DNA of 64,000 nucleotides, taken from the NCBI GenBank assembly GCA_024229115.1, contig JAAEST010000122.1, positions 62,001 through 126,000 of the forward strand, written 5' to 3'. Of the stretch, positions 59,928 to 64,000 are shown piece by piece. The DNA comes from Oligoflexia bacterium (GTDB lineage: Bacteria > Bdellovibrionota > Bacteriovoracia > Bacteriovoracales > Bacteriovoracaceae). Both the position numbers and the translations under genes were made by a program. The notes beneath the pieces are model-generated. The model saw nothing but the letters and a program-made list of their open reading frames with translations. It ran no database searches and was not told where the DNA came from. Each line of letters starts with the position of its first letter. The first letter of the stretch is position 1.

Positions 59928-60595
59928 TAAAAAACAATCCTCCATGTATCAATATCGCCTACATTCATAACACGAGTCATGGCTTTCCCTGTGGAGCTTT
60001 GAGCACCGAAGGTGACACCACCACCACCATCTCTGAGGGCATTGATTTTTAAAACTTGTTCCTGATTATTTACGAGTGGAACTTGAATTTCAGCACCTTC
60101 ATTGGTTAAGGCAATTTGACCAATAGCTAAGTTATTAACTGAAACTCCAACGACATCTCCATCATTAACCATTGTGTCGATAACTCTTAAGGTATACATC
60201 GACATTTCTTTATTTTTAATTTTCTCAATTACTTCTGGAGAAGATTCTTTTAATTCTTCAGGAATGATACCCTGATTAAGTTTTTGTCTTATTTCTGTTG
60301 TGAGTTTTTCATTTATATCAACGTTAGAAATGGTAAGTACTCTTTCTTTTTGAGCAACAACTGATGTAATAGGAGTAGATGCTGGAATTCTCTCGGGTGC
60401 TTTCATTAATTGAAGACCACCAAATAGAAAAGTACCTGCAAGAGCTAGGGCCAAGCCAGTTTTAAGAAAACCAGATGAGCCTCCCTTTTCTTCTTTTTGT
60501 TGAGATTTAGGGACACCAATCATTGAATGAGATCTTCCTGAACTCTTGCTTGAAAGCTCAGCATTCTGTTTCTGTCTTTGCGGATCGTTACTCAT
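59927..60595 (-). CDS. Bitopic membrane protein, first gene of the AAA/beta-helix operon
   Basis: The ATG at 60595 has GGAGGAG eight bases upstream; 222 residues. A ~45-residue polar N-terminus (cytoplasmic), one membrane helix (about 47-65, TGLALALAGTFLFGGLQL), then a ~150-residue beta-rich domain (ISNVDINEKLTTEIRQKL; VGVSVNNLAIGQIALTNEG; a Gly-rich GGGGVTFG). The C-terminal domain has an SLBB or SAF-like flavour but no certain family. It is the most upstream gene of the four and probably the scaffold. Confidence 0.7.
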   Translation of the reverse strand: MSNDPQRQKQNAELSSKSSGRSHSMIGVPKSQQKEEKGGSSGFLKTGLALALAGTFLFGGLQLMKAPERIPASTPITSVVAQKERVLTISNVDINEKLTTEIRQKLNQGIIPEELKESSPEVIEKIKNKEMSMYTLRVIDTMVNDGDVVGVSVNNLAIGQIALTNEGAEIQVPLVNNQEQVLKINALRDGGGGVTFGAQSSTGKAMTRVMNVGDIDTWRIVF

Positions 60596-60722
60596 AAGCA
60601 CACTCCTCCATATAATCTTATCGGTAGACCGAGTGTTTTAGTTAGGTATTAATAGTAAAGTAGTGTAAAAACGGATACTTAACTGGGTTTTGATATCGTC
60701 AAAATTAGGGTAACGTTTACTC

Positions 60723-61418
60723 ATGAAGTTGCTAATTTTATTGATTTTAAACATTTCTAGTTGGGCCATTGTAGATGGCCAAAAAGTCGAAAATGGAGAT
60801 AAATTGGCCAACTTTATAGTGAGTTGGGCCTATAAGAAAAATTCATTCTGTAGCGGGGTGATCATTTCTAAAAGAAAGGTACTTACAGCAGCTCATTGTG
60901 TTTCAGGTGGACTCGATGAAATTGTCTTTGATACTCATGTTAGTCAATCATCTTTTTCTATTCCGGTCATTAAAGCAGTAATTCATCCTTATTATGCTCC
61001 AGAAAAAATGAAGATGCCTTATCCAAATGCCGCCGTTAACGATTTAGCAATTCTGACTTTACGAAAAGATATTCCTAGTGAATATCGGCCGATTAAACTC
61101 TATGATTCAATTACTTCCAAAGGGAAGGTTCTTCTCCTTGGTTATGGAAAGAATTCTGCGCAAGGAAAAATGGGAACTCTTAGATATAAAGAAGTTAAAG
61201 TTACAGATTACTTGATAGAAAGTGGTGAGTGGATAACTTCTGAAGCAGCTTGTGGTGGAGATTCTGGAGGAGCTCTTATTTATCAAACGAAGAGAGAAAT
61301 TTTATTATTAGGAATTACATCTAGATCAGATAAAAGAGTTCAATTAGGTGAATGTAGAGGACCAAGTGTTCAAACAGACATCATTCATCAATCACAATGG
61401 ATTAAAGAGAGTTTGTAG
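60723..61418 (+). CDS. Secreted trypsin-like serine protease (S1)
   Basis: A 231-residue protein with signal peptide (MKLLILLILNISSWA), almost no propeptide (VDGQKVENGD), and a complete S1 triad: His58 in LTAAHC, Asp107 in NDLAILTL, Ser181 in CGGDSGGALI. Residues before the Ser (EAACGGDSGG) put Ala near the S1 pocket base, so classic trypsin specificity is not certain. Its stop overlaps the JmjC gene's GTG start. Confidence 0.9.
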   Translation: MKLLILLILNISSWAIVDGQKVENGDKLANFIVSWAYKKNSFCSGVIISKRKVLTAAHCVSGGLDEIVFDTHVSQSSFSIPVIKAVIHPYYAPEKMKMPYPNAAVNDLAILTLRKDIPSEYRPIKLYDSITSKGKVLLLGYGKNSAQGKMGTLRYKEVKVTDYLIESGEWITSEAACGGDSGGALIYQTKREILLLGITSRSDKRVQLGECRGPSVQTDIIHQSQWIKESL

Positions 61419-62296
61419 TGTTAGAAACACTTATCCAAGAAAATAAATTAGAATCGGTATTAGAGTCTTTTACTCAGCAGAAAGAATTATATGTTGAAGA
61501 AATGTTTAAGACAGACGAACTAATTGAAAGCCTTCCTTATTTATCTTCTGTCGATGATATCTTTAAATGGTGGCAGGGCAGTGTTGATGTTTACAACTCT
61601 GGTATTGCGGATGAAGTCAACTCAAGCTCTTTAATCAAAGAGAAAGCGAAAGAGTCATATGACAATAAGGGAACAGTTCTTTTTAATGATGCTAATCAAT
61701 TAGATCAGAAGTTAGAACAAACGCTTGGACAGATTATTGGTCTCTTTCGTCTTTCAAGTTTAACTTATGCTAGGTCTTTAATTTATGCATCCTCAGAAGG
61801 CTTAGGAACTGATTCTCATTTTGATCAAAATGTTAATCTTATTTTTCAAGTATCTGGTCAAAAGAAGTGGTGGGTTGCGAAGAATGATCATGTAGAAAAC
61901 CCTCTCACTCGTTTCACTATGGGGACACAGAGAGACGATGAATTAAAAACATATTCTCAAAATTTTCCGACGGAATTTCCAAATGAAGCCAATGAATATC
62001 TTTTAAAACCTGGAGACTTTCTTCTCTTACCTAGAGGAGCTTGGCATAAAACAAAGGTTCTAGAAGGAGAGTCGATTGCTCTTAATTTTACGTTAACAAT
62101 TCCAAGTTGGGTCGACCTTCTTACTTCAGCCTTTCGTTCTCAACTAGTTAAAGATAAGCGATGGAGAGACTTTGCATCAGAGTTAGATCGTCCTGAGAAA
62201 ATTATGGAGTTTGAAGAATTACTCGCTGAACTTAAGGTCGACTTAATAGATTTAAATGCTGGTACGATTTTGAATACGACTGAAAATCAGCATTAG
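61418..62296 (+). CDS. JmjC/cupin-type Fe(II)/2-oxoglutarate oxygenase
   Basis: A 292-residue protein with a GTG start in the TAGTG overlap. The JmjC/Cupin_4 metal site is HFD (His134, Asp136) and the distal His210 in RGAWHKT; FQVSGQKKWWV follows the first ligands as usual. Related enzymes hydroxylate protein side chains (for example ribosomal protein arginine or histidine). No signal peptide, so it is cytoplasmic. It is coupled to a secreted protease, and the link is unexplained. Confidence 0.85.
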   Translation: MLETLIQENKLESVLESFTQQKELYVEEMFKTDELIESLPYLSSVDDIFKWWQGSVDVYNSGIADEVNSSSLIKEKAKESYDNKGTVLFNDANQLDQKLEQTLGQIIGLFRLSSLTYARSLIYASSEGLGTDSHFDQNVNLIFQVSGQKKWWVAKNDHVENPLTRFTMGTQRDDELKTYSQNFPTEFPNEANEYLLKPGDFLLLPRGAWHKTKVLEGESIALNFTLTIPSWVDLLTSAFRSQLVKDKRWRDFASELDRPEKIMEFEELLAELKVDLIDLNAGTILNTTENQH

Positions 62297-62653
62297 AAGA
62301 TAAGTTGTTCCCACACTTAGGAAGGCCATAAAGCCAAGTTCTCCACCAAGATTAAATGATAAACTAAATTGGAAGATTCCTACTAAGAGTATTGAAGATA
62401 ATATTAGATACTTATTTGGCAATCTTAGAGAAGAAGTCATACCAACAAAGCTTGCTCCATAAGAAAGAGCTAGGAGTTGATTGAAGTCTGCATAATTTCG
62501 AAGAAGATAGGCTACTGGTAGAATAATGAGAGGGGTAAGTGCACTGGCCAAAACCTTATCTTCAAAGTTTAATTTCTTTTTCAGAAGAATTGATAAATGA
62601 GAAGTTATTAAGACTGAAAGAATAGATATCGCTAGTAATAGTAAAATTTTCAA
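62252..62653 (-). CDS. Four-helix membrane protein (paralog of 62650-63009)
   Basis: A TTG at 62653 with AGGGAG six bases upstream overlaps the upstream stop (TTGA) and gives 133 residues, close to its paralog's size; an ATG at 62686 would add 11. It has four or five membrane helices, with SYGASFVGMTS and FNLGGELGFMAFLSVG matching positions in the neighbour. Family unknown. It overlaps the end of the convergent JmjC gene by 45 bp. Confidence 0.6.
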   Translation of the reverse strand: MKILLLLAISILSVLITSHLSILLKKKLNFEDKVLASALTPLIILPVAYLLRNYADFNQLLALSYGASFVGMTSSLRLPNKYLILSSILLVGIFQFSLSFNLGGELGFMAFLSVGTTYLLMLIFSRIQNRTSI

Positions 62654-63009
62654 AATGATCTCCCTATAATGAGAAGGGAGAGACATCCAATAAACGCAAT
62701 AGTTCCTAGTTTTCCACCAAGCCCATTAAATTGTTTTTTTAATAAGTGGTAAACACTAAGGCTAATAATGATTGGGATGAGAAGTAGATAGAACTCTTGT
62801 GAATTAATTCTTGTGGTCATGCCAAGGAAAGTTGCACAAAAGAAGAGGGCTTCAATATGTCGGCTTCTATATTTTCGAGGGATTAGCAGGTAGAAAGTAA
62901 TTGTAGCAAGTGAGCTAGCAAAAACAGGTGTTAAAAGGGTCAACTGTTGAATAAAGAAAGTTGAGAAAGTCCCTGCTAGCATGATAAACAAGTCTATAAA
63001 ATACTTCAT
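62650..63009 (-). CDS. Four-helix membrane protein (paralog of 62252-62653)
   Basis: Taken from the ATG at 63009 it has 119 residues (an upstream start at 63048 would run into the parvulin gene). Membrane helices and the phrases FFCATFLGMTTRI and FNGLGGKLGTIAFIG mirror the following gene. No ribosome binding site is visible. It is divergent from the parvulin gene with only 12 bp between starts. The pair looks like a tandem duplication. Function unknown. Confidence 0.55.
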   Translation of the reverse strand: MKYFIDLFIMLAGTFSTFFIQQLTLLTPVFASSLATITFYLLIPRKYRSRHIEALFFCATFLGMTTRINSQEFYLLLIPIIISLSVYHLLKKQFNGLGGKLGTIAFIGCLSLLIIGRSF

Positions 63010-63021
63010 AAGGAGATAATA

Positions 63022-63297
63022 ATGAGTAACAAGGTAAATGCCCAGCATATTTTAGTTGATCAAGAGTTTGAGGCTAAAGATCTTATTCGTAAGCTTGAAG
63101 AGGGTGTAGAGTTTGAAAAATTAGCTGCAGATTTTTCGAATTGTCCTTCTGGGAAGCAAGGCGGAAATCTTGGAGAGTTTGGAAAGGGGATGATGGTAGC
63201 ACCATTTGAAAAAGCAGCTTTCGCTCTAGAAGTTGGACAGGTTTCTGAACCAGTTAAGACTCAATTTGGTTATCATTTAATAAAGCGTATTGGTTAA
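63022..63297 (+). CDS. Parvulin-type peptidyl-prolyl isomerase
   Basis: A 91-residue single parvulin domain: AQHILVDQEF (first strand), FEKLAADFSNCPSGKQGGNLGEFGKGMMV (the core helix and catalytic loop), and a closing TQFGYHLIKRI. No signal peptide, so it is probably cytosolic, as in the PpiC type. AGGAG precedes the ATG. It helps proline isomerisation in folding. CtaA follows directly. Confidence 0.93.
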   Translation: MSNKVNAQHILVDQEFEAKDLIRKLEEGVEFEKLAADFSNCPSGKQGGNLGEFGKGMMVAPFEKAAFALEVGQVSEPVKTQFGYHLIKRIG

Positions 63298-63300
63298 CAC

Positions 63301-64000
63301 GTGATAAGTACTAAGAATTTCAATCGTTTAAATTTTCTATTAGCGGCTTTCATTATTGTCTGGGGAGCTTGGGTAAGATTATCTGGCTCTGGGGCAGGAT
63401 GTGGAGAGCACTGGCCTTTATGTAATGGGGAGGTGATTCCTCCAACTGAAAGTTATAAAACCATGATTGAGTTTATTCATCGTCTAACTTCAGGATTGTA
63501 TGGAATTACAGTTCTTGGAGCAATGATTATTAGTTTCAAGGAATTTGGAAAATCTCACAGAGTGAGCAAAGCTTCATTTGCAGTACTAATTCTCACAATT
63601 ATTGAAGCATTAATTGGAGCTGTTCTTGTAAAGAAAGGTTTAGTCGATAAGAATGATTCAAACTTACGAGCGTTTGTGATTGCAATTCATTTAGCGAATA
63701 CTTTATTTCTTATTTCGTCTCATGTATTCGTTGAGTTTTTTACAACTCATAGTCAAAAAGTCTCTTGGCCTAAATTTTTAAGTATAAAGAATATTTCTAT
63801 TTTTTCTCTCTTTGTGATTGTCGCATCCTCTGGAGCGGTAACGGCACTTGGAAATACACTTTTTCCTGATACTTCCTTAGTTGAGGGAATGGGAAAGGAT
63901 TTTGATTCATCAGCTCCATTTTTAATTCAGCTAAGAATTTATCATCCGATATTTGCAATGGGGTTAGGTTTATTCATTATTTCTGAAGCACTGTCCTTTG
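63301..64000 (+). CDS. ctaA: Haem A synthase CtaA/Cox15, N-terminal part (3' truncated by window)
   Basis: The frame opens with GTG four bases after the parvulin stop and runs off the window end (233 codons). It has the CtaA marks: WVRLSGSGAGCGEHWPLCNG with the Cys pair of the extracellular loop, then EFIHRLTSG with the haem-ligand His, and later a second paired His region (AIHLAN, then IYHPIFA). It converts haem O to haem A for cytochrome oxidase, which fits an aerobic predator. The start codon is tentative. Confidence 0.87.
   Translation, partial: MISTKNFNRLNFLLAAFIIVWGAWVRLSGSGAGCGEHWPLCNGEVIPPTESYKTMIEFIHRLTSGLYGITVLGAMIISFKEFGKSHRVSKASFAVLILTIIEALIGAVLVKKGLVDKNDSNLRAFVIAIHLANTLFLISSHVFVEFFTTHSQKVSWPKFLSIKNISIFSLFVIVASSGAVTALGNTLFPDTSLVEGMGKDFDSSAPFLIQLRIYHPIFAMGLGLFIISEALSF

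Noticed and set aside
1..64000. CRISPR arrays, insertion sequences, prophage, integrase or tRNA genes
   Set aside because: No spaced repeats, transposase, integrase or cloverleaf was found on either strand by reading; the window reads as core chromosome.

Overview
The window is a contiguous stretch of a low-GC (roughly mid-thirties percent by eye), gene-dense bacterial chromosome. It carries no rRNA, tRNA, insertion sequence, phage or CRISPR array that I can see. The gene style points to a predatory bacterium of the Bdellovibrionota, most likely a Bacteriovoracaceae relative (Halobacteriovorax/Bacteriovorax type). The grounds are the low GC, the many short secreted proteins and lipoproteins, the many secreted proteases (M91-like, metzincin-like, gluzincin-like, subtilisin, trypsin), and many lineage-restricted proteins with signal peptides. 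This assignment is inference from content, not from a marker gene.

Layout. 1-986: end of an iron alcohol dehydrogenase and a GNAT acetyltransferase. 987-2755: a TetR regulator driving a DUF819 membrane protein. 2875-9453: a tightly coupled six-gene operon with an EF-hand lipoprotein, a sphingosine-1-phosphate-lyase-like PLP enzyme, a START-like secreted protein, an alkaline-ceramidase-like membrane hydrolase, a barrel-like envelope protein and an M91-like metalloprotease. This looks like a sphingolipid breakdown module. 9454-17919: a DnaB/KaiC-like ATPase with a structured leader, a cold-shock protein, secreted hydrolases, a CorC/CNNM-like protein, a CobW-family GTPase, RbgA/YlqF, an ASCH protein, a DUF3365 haem protein and a uracil-DNA-glycosylase-fold protein. 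18037-26727: SSS symporter, MscS channel, an IMPase/kinase operon led by an HTH regulator and one of two paralogous secreted proteins, a BASS transporter, a subtilase and an overlooked 38-residue membrane protein. 26847-32730: hybrid histidine kinase, DUF6435 protein, YghU-type GST, SulP transporter, and an overlooked 50-residue charged protein.

32880-37146: a metal-handling operon (DUF2796/ZrgA-like, His-rich lipoprotein, DUF3299, LolD/MacB-type ABC ATPase and FtsX-type permease). 37171-41782: GAF histidine kinase, lipocalin, and a three-gene operon with a DUF2878-SDR fusion and a membrane-flavin reductase fusion. 41865-44806: CNT nucleoside transporter, CDP-alcohol phosphatidyltransferase, thioredoxin-type ArsC and an arsenical-type aquaporin. 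44803-49022: secreted gluzincin-like protein, SRPBCC protein and a fatty-acid-hydroxylase-family protein. 49024-56548: SelO, CPA2 antiporter, RadD helicase, nitroreductase, methyltransferase, YkvA and HD phosphohydrolase. 56545-60595: an unusual four-gene membrane operon of two ClpB-D2-like AAA+ proteins around a tethered beta-helix protein. 60723-64000: a trypsin-like protease coupled to a JmjC oxygenase, a pair of paralogous membrane proteins, a parvulin, and the start of CtaA.

Three genes (29372, 30520, 33797) are preceded by strong hairpins that bury their own ribosome binding sites, which suggests translational control is a recurring theme here. No gene-free stretch longer than about 300 bases remains once the small genes at 26611-26727 and 32578-32730 are counted. 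The longest residual gaps (9454-9627, 10631-10822, 24443-24638, 54601-54837) are described in the entries or findings.
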